Of a stretch of DNA of 64,000 nucleotides, positions 23,287 to 34,722 are shown piece after piece. Under the pieces are notes generated by a model, which made no database searches, was not told where the DNA came from, and saw only the letters and a program-made list of their open reading frames with translations. The stretch covers positions 186,001-250,000 of the forward strand of contig MCGE01000010.1 in the NCBI GenBank assembly GCA_002105175.1. Direction: 5' to 3'. Source of the stretch: Absidia repens (Eukaryota > Mucoromycota > Mucoromycetes > Mucorales > Cunninghamellaceae). Within the stretch, counting starts at the first letter, position 1. Each line of letters opens with the position of its first letter. The position numbers and the translations under genes were made by a program.

Positions 23287-26200
23287 CTAGAATAAGCCAG
23301 TCACCTTTCCATCTTCGTCCAAGTCCACATCATAGAAGCAAGGGCGGGTAGGAAGGCCTGGCATGGTTTGCATAGCGCCGACCAAAGGATAAAGGAAGCC
23401 AGCACCGACAGACGCCCGGATATCACGGATGGGCACCACAAAGCCAGTGGGAGCGCCTTTGAGTTCGGGGTCATGAGAGAATGAATATTGGGTCTTGGCC
23501 ATACAGATAGGAAGGTTGCCAAAACCTTGTCGTGTGTAAACAGCAATTTTTTCCTTAGCAAGATCACTGAGTTCAATACCATCGGCACGGTAGATTTCCT
23601 TGCAAATAGCTTCAATCTTGTTTTCAATAGGTTGATCCACATCATACAAAAACTTGAATTCCTTATCCTTGGCACAAGCATCGATGACAGCCTTACCCAA
23701 GTCTACCGCACCAAGTCCACCACGGGCCCAGTGATCACAGCCAATGGCATCGTCGGCACCAGCGGCGAGAGAAGCCTTGCGAATCAAGTCCATTTCGGCA
23801 TCCGTATCTGAGGAGAATCGGTTCACGGCCACCACCACAGAGACACCAAATTTCTTTGCATTTTCAATGTGTCGCGCCAAATTGCTGCATCCCTTTTCCA
23901 AAAAGTCGAGGTTTTCTTCAGTGTAAGCGTCGGGTAAAGGCTTACCAGCAACAACAGCAGGAGCCCCACCATGCATCTTCAATGCGCGCACCGTAGCCAC
24001 GAGTACAACACAGTCAGGAATCAAGCCCGAAGCACGGCACTTCATGTCAAAGAATTTTTCCATGCCCATCTATATACGCAAAAATATATTAGCAAGTTCA
24101 ACAAGTCAATTTTTTTTTCATGGTTTGGTTTTTCTATAGTCAAAACACTTACATCAGCACCAAAGCCAGCCTCAGTCAAACAATAACCAGGCTCCATAGA
24201 ATCATCACCTTCGTCAGTACCAGCCAGTTTCAAAGCAATCTTATCAGCCAAAATGGAGGAGTTACCAGAAGCTTTGCAAAAATAAAAGTATCAATTTAAT
24301 AAACTTTCTTTTTCAAGTGTGTACCTCCCTTTTCCCTTCCTCTCTTACCGATGTTTGCAAAAGGACCAGCATGGACTAAGACTGGGGTACCTTCAATGGT
24401 TTGCATGAGAGTAGGCTTGATGGCATCCTTCATCAATACAGTGAGGGCACCGCCAATACCAATATCGTCGGCAGTCACTGGATCACCAGATTTTGAGCTT
24501 GCCACCACCATATTACCAAGACGTTGACGCATATCTTGTAGTCCGGTTGTCAAAGCAAGCACCGCCATGACTTCACTTGCCACAGCAATATCGAAACCAG
24601 TCTCACGTTCTTGACCCTTTTCGGTAGGATTCTGCCCAACAGTGATCTTGCGCAAGAAGCGATCGTTAGTATCCATCACGCGTTGCCATGTAATAGTGCT
24701 AGGGTCGATATCCAATCGTGCAAATCGTTTGATTTCTTCTTCCGTTAAATCGTTGGGGTCTGTCTTGTCAATACCGAGTTTCTAAAAAAAAAAAAATTGA
24801 TGAGAATCGTTTTGTTTTTATCACGCAGCTCATTGAACTTACTTGAAGACGTTTGATCATCACTGGCGCAAATTTTCGGACATTCTTCTTGGCAGGGCAT
24901 AATCGGTTAAATAGGCCCTTGTCGGATTGAGTATTTTCATGGAACATACGAGCATCAATAGCAGCAGCTAAATAAAATAAAAAGAAAGTTAATACACTAC
25001 TGAAAATCTTGATTTTCATCGTCTTCTTACCTAGCAAGTTGTTGGCAGCAGTGACAGCATGGATATCACCAGTCAAATGCAAATTGAATTCGTCCATAGG
25101 AACAACTTGCGAATAACCACCACCAGCAGCGCCACCTTTGATGCCAAAAGTAGGCCCCTGAGAAGGTTGACGGACACATGCATAAGTAGCTTTACCAAGA
25201 TGAGCACCCAAAGCTTGAGCCAAACCAATTGTAGTGGTGGATTTGCCTTCACCAAGAGGAGTGGGGGTAATACTACGGAAACGGAAGTGCAGCAAACTCG
25301 TCAGTGGCAAGGTCCTTTTCAATTCAACAAAATCAAAGCATTTCCTTTCTTTATACTTTACCCAGTCACAACCACGTATTTCCCATCTTTGCGATAATTT
25401 AAACGCTTTAAAACGTCAAGATTGATCTTGGCCTTGTGTGCGCCGTAAAGTTCATACTATCGGTAAGAAAAAATAACAGGAAGTTAGTAACTGAAGTTCC
25501 CTCCTCCGCCTTCTCCCTCCTTTTTTTTTTTTTTTTTTTTTTTTTTTGGTCGACTTACTTCGCTTCCTGTTAAACCGATTTCTTTACAAAGGGTAGCCAA
25601 ATGTTTGGGAGTTTGAGCCATAGCGATTTCAATATCAGAAGGCACAGGAGTTTGAAGATCAAGAGGCAAAGGAGTAATATCCCGCTTGCGGCTCAAATCA
25701 AGCCAGCGTTTGGCACTGAGGTAAGTGTTTTCCATCAGCATAGCGACCGTCATGGGACCAACACCACCAGGGACAGGCGTAATAGCACTTGCTACAGCGG
25801 ATGCTTCAGCATATTGCACATCACCAACCCATCGCATACCGGATTTCTTAGTTTCATCTACGTGGAAGAGCAATGAGGTGAGGAAACCAAAGAATTCAAT
25901 ACATTGCCTTTTTGTTTCATTTTTTTTACTTACCAGGAACACCATTACAGCCAACGTCGATAACAACAGCGCCAGGTTTGATCCAATCGCCCTTGATGAA
26001 TTCTGTATTGCCGATGGCTACCACCAATATGTCAGCTTGTTTGACCTAAATGGTAGTAAAATAGTTCGTTAGGTCCAGTACCATACCAATCGATGAACCC
26101 GTTCTTCTCTAAAGATCCCTTTCCTTCAGAAAATAAATAAATTATACTTACAATACTTTGAATGTCTTCAGTTTTGGAGTGGCAGATGGTAACAGTAGCG

Positions 26201-27184
26201 TTTTCGGAGGTGAGCATTGATGCGACAGGAGATCCCTAATAAGTAAACGACAAAGTGTGAGAATGGTCATAAGTTAAAGTTACTAAAGGTATGAATAGAT
26301 CCCAATACTTACAACGATGTCACTTCGACCAACAACAACAGCATTTTTTCCGCTGATCTCGATATCTAAGAAAATAAAAGGTTACAAAGGTCAATGTTAG
26401 TCAGTATCATCATTTCAAAGCGAAACCCCTCCCCCCGTTTTTATGTATATATATAATATTTACCTGTTGATTTCAATAACGTAAGAATACCCTTTGGCGT
26501 GCAAGGCAAAAACAAAGGTTCACCAGCTCTTTTGGATAAGTTCCCAATGTTGACAGCATGGAAGCTAAAGAGAACAAAAAAACGATACCACATTAGTAAC
26601 AGCGTACCTACACCCCATCCCTCTTAGTCTCTCATTCTTGTTATACGCCCTACTTACCCATCCACATCCTTTCTGTAATCGATAGCTTCAATAACGGCAG
26701 TTTCGTCAATATGGCTAGGCAAAGGCATCTGGACAAGAATGCCATGAATATTCCAGGCATCGTTCAGTTGTTTGACTTTAGACAGGAGTTCGATTTGAGT
26801 AATCGATTCAGGTAGTTTTTCAGTGGTAATTTCAATACCAGCCTAATAAAAAACACCAATCAGTATAAAAAAAAAAAAAAAAAAGAGGAAGACTATGTTG
26901 AAAGCTTACTTCTTTGGCCGCCTTGTCCTTCATGCGAACATAGATGGAAGAGTCTTCACGTCCACCGACTTGAATAATAGCGAGATGAGGATTGAAGTGA
27001 GCATACTTGGCTTTTGTGTCAATGATGTCTTGCTTGACCTTGTTTCGGACAGTTCTACATAAAAGAAGGGACGGATACAAAAAGAGAGAAAAGATACTCA
27101 ATAAACACATGCAGGGATAAAGGGTTTCTTTTTCATTTTGACTTACTGTGCCACAGTCTTGCCGTCAATGATAGTTGCGGTCAT
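23287..27184 (-). CDS. ADE3: C1-tetrahydrofolate synthase, trifunctional, cytosolic type
   Basis: Fourteen exons read continuously on the minus strand, about 935 aa, the full family length. The N-terminal dehydrogenase/cyclohydrolase part has [16 protein letters not shown] with the Tyr-x3-Lys catalytic pair, [13 protein letters not shown], and the NADP-binding [21 protein letters not shown] closes it. The formate-THF ligase part has [20 protein letters not shown] (P-loop), [27 protein letters not shown] and the end [10 protein letters not shown]. The enzyme interconverts 10-formyl-, 5,10-methenyl- and 5,10-methylene-THF and makes 10-formyl-THF from formate and ATP, feeding purine and thymidylate synthesis. 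The N-terminus begins MTATIIDGK with no room for a mitochondrial presequence, so a cytosolic Ade3-like form is inferred. The last exon (23287-24069) is large; the others are short. Confidence 0.95.
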
Positions 27185-27769
27185 GCTAGAGTATCTTGAG
27201 AAAAAAGAAATAAAGAAGAAAGAGGTTGGTAAGTCAACGGAAGAAGTTCGATATACACGAGATAAGGCAAATAGCATATACCGGAGTGTCACGAACCTTT
27301 TTATTTTTGTCGAGAAAAGAAACAAAAAAAAAGTAGATCGTTCGGTTCCCGCGCATCTTTTTTTTTTTTTAAAAAAAATATATATTTCAAATCCCGCCCT
27401 GCGATGAGTCAATGTCGATACGCACATAGGGCATTGCTTGCTCAGTCGAGGTACGATCATATTAAAAGCATATATCACTAGAATCTTTTTCGTATTATTA
27501 ATGACAACATATATTAGCAAAAAACAAAAAACAGAAAAAAAAAAACCAACCACAACTCTGTTTTCTCACTTGGCCATATGCCATTGCATTGATCCCACTA
27601 TATTATAAATTGATATACACCAAAAACGTCTAGAGAGAGAGGAGGCACTGACAAACGTCATAATAATAAAAAAAAGAAGGTCAAAAACTCCGCTTGCATA
27701 AACAATGTAGGTGTTTTTATTATACAATATAAATGTGGAGAGGTGGCTATTAACTAAAGTTGTTCTATA
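27185..27769. other. Intergenic, promoter side of C1-THF synthase
   Basis: AT-rich with T and A runs at 27361-27379. ATTTCAAATCCCGCC at about 27386-27400 resembles the inner end of the dispersed repeat, but no core is present. No gene is seen. Confidence 0.4.
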
Positions 27770-28162
27770 CTATGAATACAGTGAATCATCGCTTTTCATA
27801 TCACCAGGTTGGGCAGCAGTTGGAATCGGTACAGGAGTGGTATCAGTTTCAGAGTGAGGTTGTTTTTCAAGGGTGGGAGGAGGACCAGTGGGGTGCGACG
27901 GCTTTCTAGATTTTTGAACCTATTAAATAAAATAGAAATCTGTTATCCAACAGCAAGTATTATACCTTATAATGTAAACACTCCTCAATGAGAAACTAGC
28001 TGGTGTTTTACCATATAGTAAACTATTGACCAAAAAAAAAAAAAAAGAGAGAGAGAGGGATTAGCTGGTAGTCTTTTTCTTTCTGTTGATAGTTTAAATT
28101 TTACCAGTTGATCCTGCTAATAGAGCTAAAATGGATTTCTTTGTGATGTCAGTAAAAGTCAT
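27770..28162 (-). CDS. Small Cox14-like mitochondrial membrane protein (72 aa)
   Basis: Three exons (28162-28105, 28022-28012, 27919-27770) with correct GT-AG ends and phases give 72 aa; the middle exon is only 11 nt. The protein starts MTFTDITKKSILALLAGSTVYYMVQ: a short polar head, one transmembrane helix, then a basic KSRKP stop-transfer and a Pro/Thr/Glu-rich tail ending SDDSLYS. Length, head-helix-tail layout and the 'L.G.T.Y' helix resemble Cox14-type assembly factors of cytochrome oxidase in the inner mitochondrial membrane, but the similarity is short. The intergenic partner, a mitochondrial FAM210-like protein 176 bp away in divergent orientation, fits a mitochondrial role. Confidence 0.5.
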
Positions 28163-28338
28163 TTGGATGGGAAAAGAAAAAGAAAAAAAAAGGTGGGAAG
28201 ACAAAACGAAACACAAAAAAAAAAAATGAAACCAGCAATTAAAAGCCAGCTTGCATTTATTTTTCCTCTTTTTTTTTTTGTTTGTATTGTTTTTTTTTTT
28301 CTTACTTTTGGACTAAAACAGCCAGGTAGCGCAGCGAT
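28163..28338. promoter_or_regulatory. Shared divergent promoter, Cox14-like / FAM210-like
   Basis: Only 176 bp separate the two start codons. The region is A-rich on the left and T-rich on the right, with no clear TATA box. Both products look mitochondrial, so co-regulation is plausible. Confidence 0.35.
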
Positions 28339-28911
28339 ATGCTCACACGCCACCTCTTACCATCGTCGTATCCAATGTTCATGCGAAGTTCATTTATGTC
28401 AGCAAGGCAACGATGCCCTCGCATTCAATCTCGCCAACAACAGCAGAAGCAGCAGCAGCGTGGGTTCTCGTCGCAGTTACAACAGCAACAGCAACAGCAG
28501 CAAACAGCAAAGGCGCCTGATGGCAAGTTGAAAAAATTCATGAAGGCATATGGCTATGTGGGTGTTGGTGTGTATTTGGGTTTTAGTGTTGTGGATCTTG
28601 GTCTGACTATGGCACTGATACATGTCAAAGGGGCGGCCAAGGTGGAGCAACTAGAACATTGGATAGTGTCCAAGGTCAAAACAAGTCTCGGCATGCCTGT
28701 GTCTTCACCAGCATCACCACAGCAGCAACAAAGCGATGATCAGCACCACCAACCTTCTTGGACATCTATTTTTGTGCTCGCTTATGGGATTCATAAAACT
28801 GTGTTGTTGCCAGTGCGACTCTCTCTGACGGCGGCAGTGACCCCTGCGGTGGCAAGGAAATTAGCAAGTTTGGGCTGGATTAGGCGACAATCTCTCCCGA
28901 AAGGGCGATAA
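28339..28911 (+). CDS. FAM210/DUF1279 mitochondrial membrane protein
   Basis: An intronless frame of 190 aa. Residues 1-45 are rich in Arg, Ser and Gln with few acids (MLTRHLLPSSYPMFMRSSF and following), a likely mitochondrial presequence. A poly-Gln stretch follows. The DUF1279 core starts at about residue 65: KKFMKAYGYVGVGVYLGFSVVDLGL, then a helical stretch (VEQLEHWIVSKVK), a Gln/His-rich insertion and WTSIFVLAYGIHKTVLLPVRLSLTAAVTP, with the end region VARKLASLGW. These are the conserved blocks of FAM210A/B-type proteins, which sit in mitochondrial membranes and in animals affect mitochondrial translation. Function in fungi is not defined. The ATG at 28339 gives the presequence and is preceded by the divergent promoter. 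Confidence 0.82.
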   Translation: MLTRHLLPSSYPMFMRSSFMSARQRCPRIQSRQQQQKQQQRGFSSQLQQQQQQQQTAKAPDGKLKKFMKAYGYVGVGVYLGFSVVDLGLTMALIHVKGAAKVEQLEHWIVSKVKTSLGMPVSSPASPQQQQSDDQHHQPSWTSIFVLAYGIHKTVLLPVRLSLTAAVTPAVARKLASLGWIRRQSLPKGR

Positions 28912-29305
28912 TATCCATGGTTGATGGTTGGTTATAGTAGTATAGAATTTGTATATTAAGCTATTAGTTTTATTATTACTGTACATACATAGATATTTAT
29001 TGATTTGTTGTGAAGACTATTGAAATAAAAGAAAGTGATGATTTTTATAGTACTTTTTTTTTTATTTGATAAAATGATGAATGTCGCTGATAAATGTGCT
29101 ACAACAAATAGTGTTTATTTACAAATGTGTACAATAACGTTGAATGCGGGGAAAGTGATAGATAATATAAGACTATGATGATGACAAGTGTGTAGTGGAA
29201 TCTAAATCTAAAAAGTAAAAGAGGAGGGGGGGAGGGAAAAGAGACTAATATACTAATATCAAGTGTAACATGCACTATAAACGACTAACTATTTGAATTG
29301 TAAAA
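28912..29305. other. Convergent spacer, no gene seen
   Basis: 3' flanks of the FAM210-like and MFS genes, with AATAAA-like signals and a G/A-rich patch (29219-29245). Nothing else is seen. Confidence 0.45.
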
Positions 29306-31679
29306 CTACTTTGCTGATGATCTTGTTTCATATGGTAATAAGAGAATACACACACCAACGATTACAAAGCCAGCCACACTGACATAGAGAGGCAAGGCGG
29401 TGTTGATGGTTAGTAAGATACCAGAGACAATGGGGCTAATAATACCAGCAATACGACCTAAGCCAGAGGCAGTGCCAACGGCTGTTCCACGCACCGCCGT
29501 GTCAAATACTTCAGGCGTGTATCCATAAATCACAGCATAAAGAAGCGTTGCCAAAAAAGAGACAGAGGACGAAGAAACGAGCATGGTTGCACGGGAATCA
29601 ATAATGGAGAATAAAAAGAGTGCTATGGCTGATCCAAATGCTGAAAAAGCCATCGTTCCTTTCCGTCCCAATCGAGTTTCAATCATAAAAGAAGCCATCT
29701 ATATATATTATATATATATTCATAAAAAAGAAGGGTGAGTCTTTATGTGTTATGCATTGGTCTCTAATTTCGATTCCTCTGCCTTTTTATTATTATTTGA
29801 CTTACCACCGAACCAGGGACACCGGCTATTGAGTATATCATATACTCCCAATAAACGTCTTTTCTCGTTGGTGCGGCTTCACCTTCAAATCCCAAAGTTT
29901 CCAGATATTTTGGTAAAAATACATTAAACATGGTAAATGACATGGCGGTGAACGTCCAAATCCCCCAAATCAAAAATAGAGTCAGACGCCATTTGTCACT
30001 CATTAGAATAGTCCAGCTATTCGTGGTATCAAGAGAAGATGCATGAGGAGGTTGAGAGGACCGTGTTGATTCATCAGGTAAAAACGGAAGAGCATGAGCG
30101 GCGGCTGTATGAGCGTCCATTTCTTCTTCATCGAATTGCCGACTGTTGCGATGGTGTGTTGTTGTTTCGGTTGCTGTTGTTTTTGCTGCTGCTGCTGCGG
30201 CTGCTGCTGTTGCTATGTCTTCTGAGTCCATTGTATCTACTGTGAGGATAGGTGGAGGGACGGGGGATGATTTGTCAGTCATTTCTTGATTTGTTGTTGT
30301 GGATCTATTGGTTGTCTTCAATAAGCCGGCACTTTCACTCGTGTCTTGGTCATCGTAATCATCATCTTCATCATGAGTTCCATCATCGTTGGCGCCACTA
30401 CGTTGTTGACCACCATGTAAATCAGATGTTTGGATATCTACATAACCAGTGCCATTCATTTTTGCAATATCTTGAAGTACGATGATTGTTTCCTCGTGTT
30501 TGTTGTTATTGAGTAAAAACTTTGGTGTTTCCGGTAATCGTAAACAAAAGGAACGAGCTGCCAGCATCAATAAGGTAATTATTCCCGTTGAGAAGAGCAT
30601 GATTCTCCATCCACGATTTTGAACTGCTAAATCACAGCCTGGTAAAGGGATTTCTGCCGTAGGTTCAGGGCAGCTAGTGGAAGGCAAGATAATATAACCA
30701 AGAATGGACGCAAACACAGCACCAAATGAGAAGAAGACCGACATGAATGTTAAAAGATAATGATATTCCCTGGGTAAAAATTCCAAGTAAAGAGCACCTA
30801 TCATATCATAAAAACAAAAAATCAAATTAGCCACTATATTACTAAAGATTTCTTTATAATACGCCGCTTACCGTCTGTCGGCATGTTTCCACCAACACCA
30901 AAACCAAGAAGAAATAATAAGACGCAAAGACTCCAAAAGCTAAAGGCAAAACTTGATAAAATACCAAAAACAGAAGTGATGGCCAAAGTCAAAGTATATG
31001 GTAATCGACGACCTCTTGAATCCGAATAACTTCCCCAGAAGAAGGAACCCAGCATCATACCAGTAAATAGGGAGCTTGATAACGTTCCGATCCACTTATC
31101 ATCCACGTCAAAATGCTCTACAAAAAAGGAATAATAAGAGATAAGGGTGAGTGAGTATCATATGCACAAGTGCATAAACAATGCTAGTTACCTTGGACTC
31201 TCGGTAATATAATTGCTACTGTCTATTCACAATAAAGAAAACTGTGAGTTTATTTTCACTACAATGTATGTTGCTGTTGTGCTGTACCTGAAGCCACATC
31301 TATAAACCGTAAGTAAAGCGTATTTATGAAAGAAAAGGGTTAATGGTCTGGTTTCAATTGATCAATGATGAGGAGTTTTTTTTTTTTTTGTCAAACTTAC
31401 GTTATCTGCTAGCCAGCCGAAGCCACAAAGAACCTAAAAAAGAATAATGACCGAGTGAATATGCGACAAAATAAAAAATAGGGGGGGTATGAATTTTTAA
31501 AACAAGTTTACCAGTAAAGTAGTATGAAAACGACCGTAACCCACTTTTGCTAACAAAACATCCAAAGTGTCATCCATAGACCGCACAACGTTTGGTTGTT
31601 CTTCTTCTTGCACCACGGTAACATGGATATCCTCTGAAGGTAATGGGGTAAAGTGATGTGAGGATGATGATGCTACCAT
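29306..31679 (-). CDS. MFS transporter of the SV2/SVOP-like group
   Basis: Several exons on the minus strand; the last two are 29306-about 29698 and about 29805-30797. The N-terminal tail ends with LLAKVGYGRFHTTLLVLCGFGWLADNMWLQ, the 'G.GRFQ...L..CG....D' start of TM1 in SVOP/SV2-type carriers. It is followed by WIGTLSSSLFTGMMLGSFFWG and YSDSRGRR, the MFS loop 2-3 signature, and the loop 4 region GVGGNMPTDGALYLEFLP. After TM6 comes a central loop of about 140 residues, rich in Asp, Ser and Ala and containing LPETPKFLL. Six further helices follow, with GYTPEVFDTAVRGTAVG. The substrate is unknown; organic ions or nutrients are typical. The start was set at 31679 because the tail leads directly into TM1. 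Confidence 0.85.
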
Positions 31680-32456
31680 GAAAATATATATATGATGTGA
31701 ACAGAAAAAGGCGTAAAAAGCTCGAGAGCAGAGAAAAAATAATAATAAAGAAATCGAGAGGCAAAAAATATATAAAAATTATATTTTTAGCGCCCTTGCG
31801 GGGTCGATGATTTTCAAATCAATTGGCCTTGGTAAGTTGCCATTTTTGGCATAGGCTCACCCATAGGTTTTTTCAGCATTTCCAAAAGAAAAGTCAATCA
31901 TTTTGACAAGTGAATGCTATATTATAGATATGATATATATATGTATGTATTGCGGGAGCCTTATACACGTAATTTTATTTCGTTGCAAAGAAAAAGAAAA
32001 AAAAATGACTTCGGTATCATATGCCGAAATACTGTATCAAATATATATTATATAATATTAAAGTGAAAATGCTATACTATACCATACAGTGTTGTACATG
32101 ATCAAAAAGTCCGCCCTTCTACTCATATCTGATTCTTCTGTCAAGGACTACTTATTTTTTTTGGAAGACAAAGAAGATGCGATCGTTTCAAGTTTAATAT
32201 GCAATGCACTTATATAAACACATAGTAGCCTATCAGACGAGCGCCTAGGAATGACAGAAAAAAAAAAATTGAAACAATTCGCACTGTCGGAGTTATAATA
32301 CATGCTTTCAAGAATAGAGAGAATTTTTCAAGCCAATGGTTTACTTCATTTGTTTTTTTTTCTTTCTTCAATTTTTTTTCTTTTTTTTTTTTTCTTGATA
32401 TCTATATCTATATATATCTATATATATATTAGCTCTCCCCCAACATAATCAGCAAC
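31680..32456. other. Divergent promoter region, MFS / 7-TM paralogue 2
   Basis: 777 bp, AT-rich, with long T/C tracts at 32349-32395 and a TATATC-type run (about 32397-32430) directly before the ATG at 32457. No gene is seen. Confidence 0.45.
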
Positions 32457-33955
32457 ATGGCAGACAATCCCTTTGTCAGGACGACCCAACCAGAGTGGGG
32501 GGAGTTCTCCTCATTGTTGATTTCACTTTTTGCCATTTCCATTACATGCAGTTTATTTGGTGTCAAAACCTTCAATGTCAAATATCGGCAATTGACGTAC
32601 GCTCGGTGGCTAGTGGTGCTGTTATATATCTGTTCCTGGACTTTTACCGCTTCAACCGCTATTCTTGCTTCAACAAACAATGGTAAGCTATTTTATTTTA
32701 TTTTTTACTTGCTCGGTATTCTACTGTGGTGTGCTGAATATATTAAACATACCTTATTTTTATTAGGAAATTATACTTCTTGCTTTCTTTCGATTATGGC
32801 TTGTGATTTATTCTATTGTGGGACAAAATTCATTCTCTATTTATGGTACGACTGATCTGTATATTGGGATTTTTGCTGGCAATTTACTAACATCTCTCTC
32901 TGTCTCTTGTATACTTTAGGTTGATTGAACGTGCATATATTGCGGATGATGGACGGAAAAATCGTATTGATAGCTGGGCCTATCGATTTCATATATTACT
33001 CATGACTCCCTATATTGCCATCTTCACTCTTATGGTACGTAGTATAGGGCATTCAAGATGGAAACCAAGGACTGATTTTTAACCTATTTATTTAATATAG
33101 ATTATCTATCACAACTCCATCCTGACCTCAACTGGTGAATGCTATATTGGTCTCCAACCTATCGCCAACATCCCAGTCTTGGTAAGAAAATTACAAGGAG
33201 GGAAAATTTTTCAGTAGGCGAACAAAAACCCTAATTGCGATTTTTTCTCTCTCTCTCTCTCTGTTTTTTTTAGGTATATGATACGGTAAGTAGCAAATGC
33301 ATACATGCAAACTACATACATGTATCGCTGATGCTGATGTTTCATCTTCATTTTATAGTTATTCAACCTGTATATGACCATTTTATTTGTCATTCCATTG
33401 ATCCGAGTGGGTCGAGGAGTGAATGCACACGATTGGAAATCCTCACGGCTATATGATTTGACGAAACGAAGTTTGATTGCCTCCTCCGTGTGTCTCGTCG
33501 CCTCCTTTGCCAACGCTCTTGGTGCCACGATCATGCATGGGAAACAACGTGGTTATCTTTGTATGATGTGCTGTACCATCGACGTCACCATCAATGTCCT
33601 CACCATCCATTGGGTTACTACACCATCGAAAGTGAAACACCGTGGCCAATGTACCGGTGCCATCAGCCGACTCTCTTCTTCTTCTTTGGACGCACATACA
33701 GACAATAACAAGCATTTGCCTCCCACCATGGTTGCGTCATCGTCCTCTCGATCTAATCCTGACTCGGCCGTGCCCGCTCCGTCATCTATACCTGTTGTCA
33801 ACCATCATCAACAAGAACAGCAGCAGCAGCAGCACGATCAGAACCGGCCTTCTTCTTCGTACTTATACTATCATCATGGCAATCGCTCATCCATATCCAT
33901 ATCTAAAGATTCCCAATGTAGTACAAAATCTTTGACAAATTCACCCGTCATTTAG
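32457..33955 (+). CDS. Seven-transmembrane receptor-like protein, paralogue 2
   Basis: Six exons (32457-32682, 32767-32845, 32920-33034, 33101-33181, 33274-33285, 33359-33955) give 369 aa. It aligns with the gene at 19943 throughout: ARWLVVLLYICSWTFTAST in TM2, CDLFYCGTKFILYLWLIERAY in TM3, YRFHILLMTPY in TM4, LFNLYMTILFV in TM5, SSVCLVASFANALG in TM6 and CCTIDVTINVLTIHWVT in TM7. The WxxxE-R at the end of TM3 (LIER) and the RLYDLTKRSL loop before TM6 are shared (RLYRLARRTL in paralogue 1). The 12-nt exon encoding VYDT matches IYDF in paralogue 1. Paralogue 2 has an additional intron splitting TM3. The C-tail has poly-Gln and many serines. The role is unknown. Confidence 0.78.
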
Positions 33956-34722
33956 TTTAGTTTATTTTATTTCTTATTATTTTCTGCATCCTTTTATCCT
34001 TCGTCATTCTTCCTTTTAGATTATACCCATGATTTATTCTTATTTAGATATTTATTATTTGTTGATGCTCATCCTGTTGTAATAAAAAAGCAATAAGATG
34101 GTTTTATTTTATAAAAGGTTATTGTTATCATGATTTGCGTTTGGATGTGATCAGTGATTGGTAGGCGGGGTTATATAATATTGGCGGTACCTAGTTACAG
34201 CTTGATGACCCACTATTTATTTTATTTTTGGGATTTTTCAGGGTCCAGTCTGTGTTTAAAAAAAACGCCCACTTCAATAAAAAAAAAACAAATCTCCTCC
34301 TAATCATTTTCCATATAGATCGAAGTATTCAAGGAGGACCAAAAAAAAAATTTAGTAATCAACATAATCAAACAAGAGACATTTTCACGAGATAAAATTC
34401 TGCTTTTTTTTTTATTTTATTTCAAAAACTAACCAATAAATAAACGGAAAACTAGATTAACACTAATACTAAAACTAAGCTAAAAAATAAAAAAAAAAGA
34501 TAATATAATGTATATCAATAGATGAGGGGTGTGAGTGTATATAAAGGACAAGTACTGAAATGTGAATGATAATAATTAAAAATAAAATGATAGGGGAAAT
34601 GAGAGAGAGAGAGAGAGAGAGAGAATCCTCCCCGCAAGGGAGGATAAAGTGGAAAAGGGAAGGAGAAGGAGGAGAGAGCGACGAAGTGGAGGGGAGGGGG
34701 GGGGCTAAGGCATGGTGGACTT
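33956..34722. other. Convergent spacer with GA microsatellite
   Basis: 3' flanks of the 7-TM and SH3 genes, AT-rich with A runs, a GA tract at about 34600-34624 and a purine-rich G/A stretch to 34705. No gene is seen. Confidence 0.45.

Noticed and set aside
23287..27184. Folate enzyme gene as separate dehydrogenase and ligase genes
   Set aside because: Exon 9 joins the two parts in frame without a stop or start between them, so one trifunctional protein is read.
27386..27400. Solo repeat end (ATTTCAAATCCCGCC) before C1-THF synthase
   Set aside because: Only about 15 bp match and no core or other arm sequence nearby; chance or a promoter element is as likely.
30039..30245. Plus-strand Leu-rich frame inside the MFS gene
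   Set aside because: Antisense of the Ala/Thr-rich loop (GCN repeats); no start context and no homologous motif.
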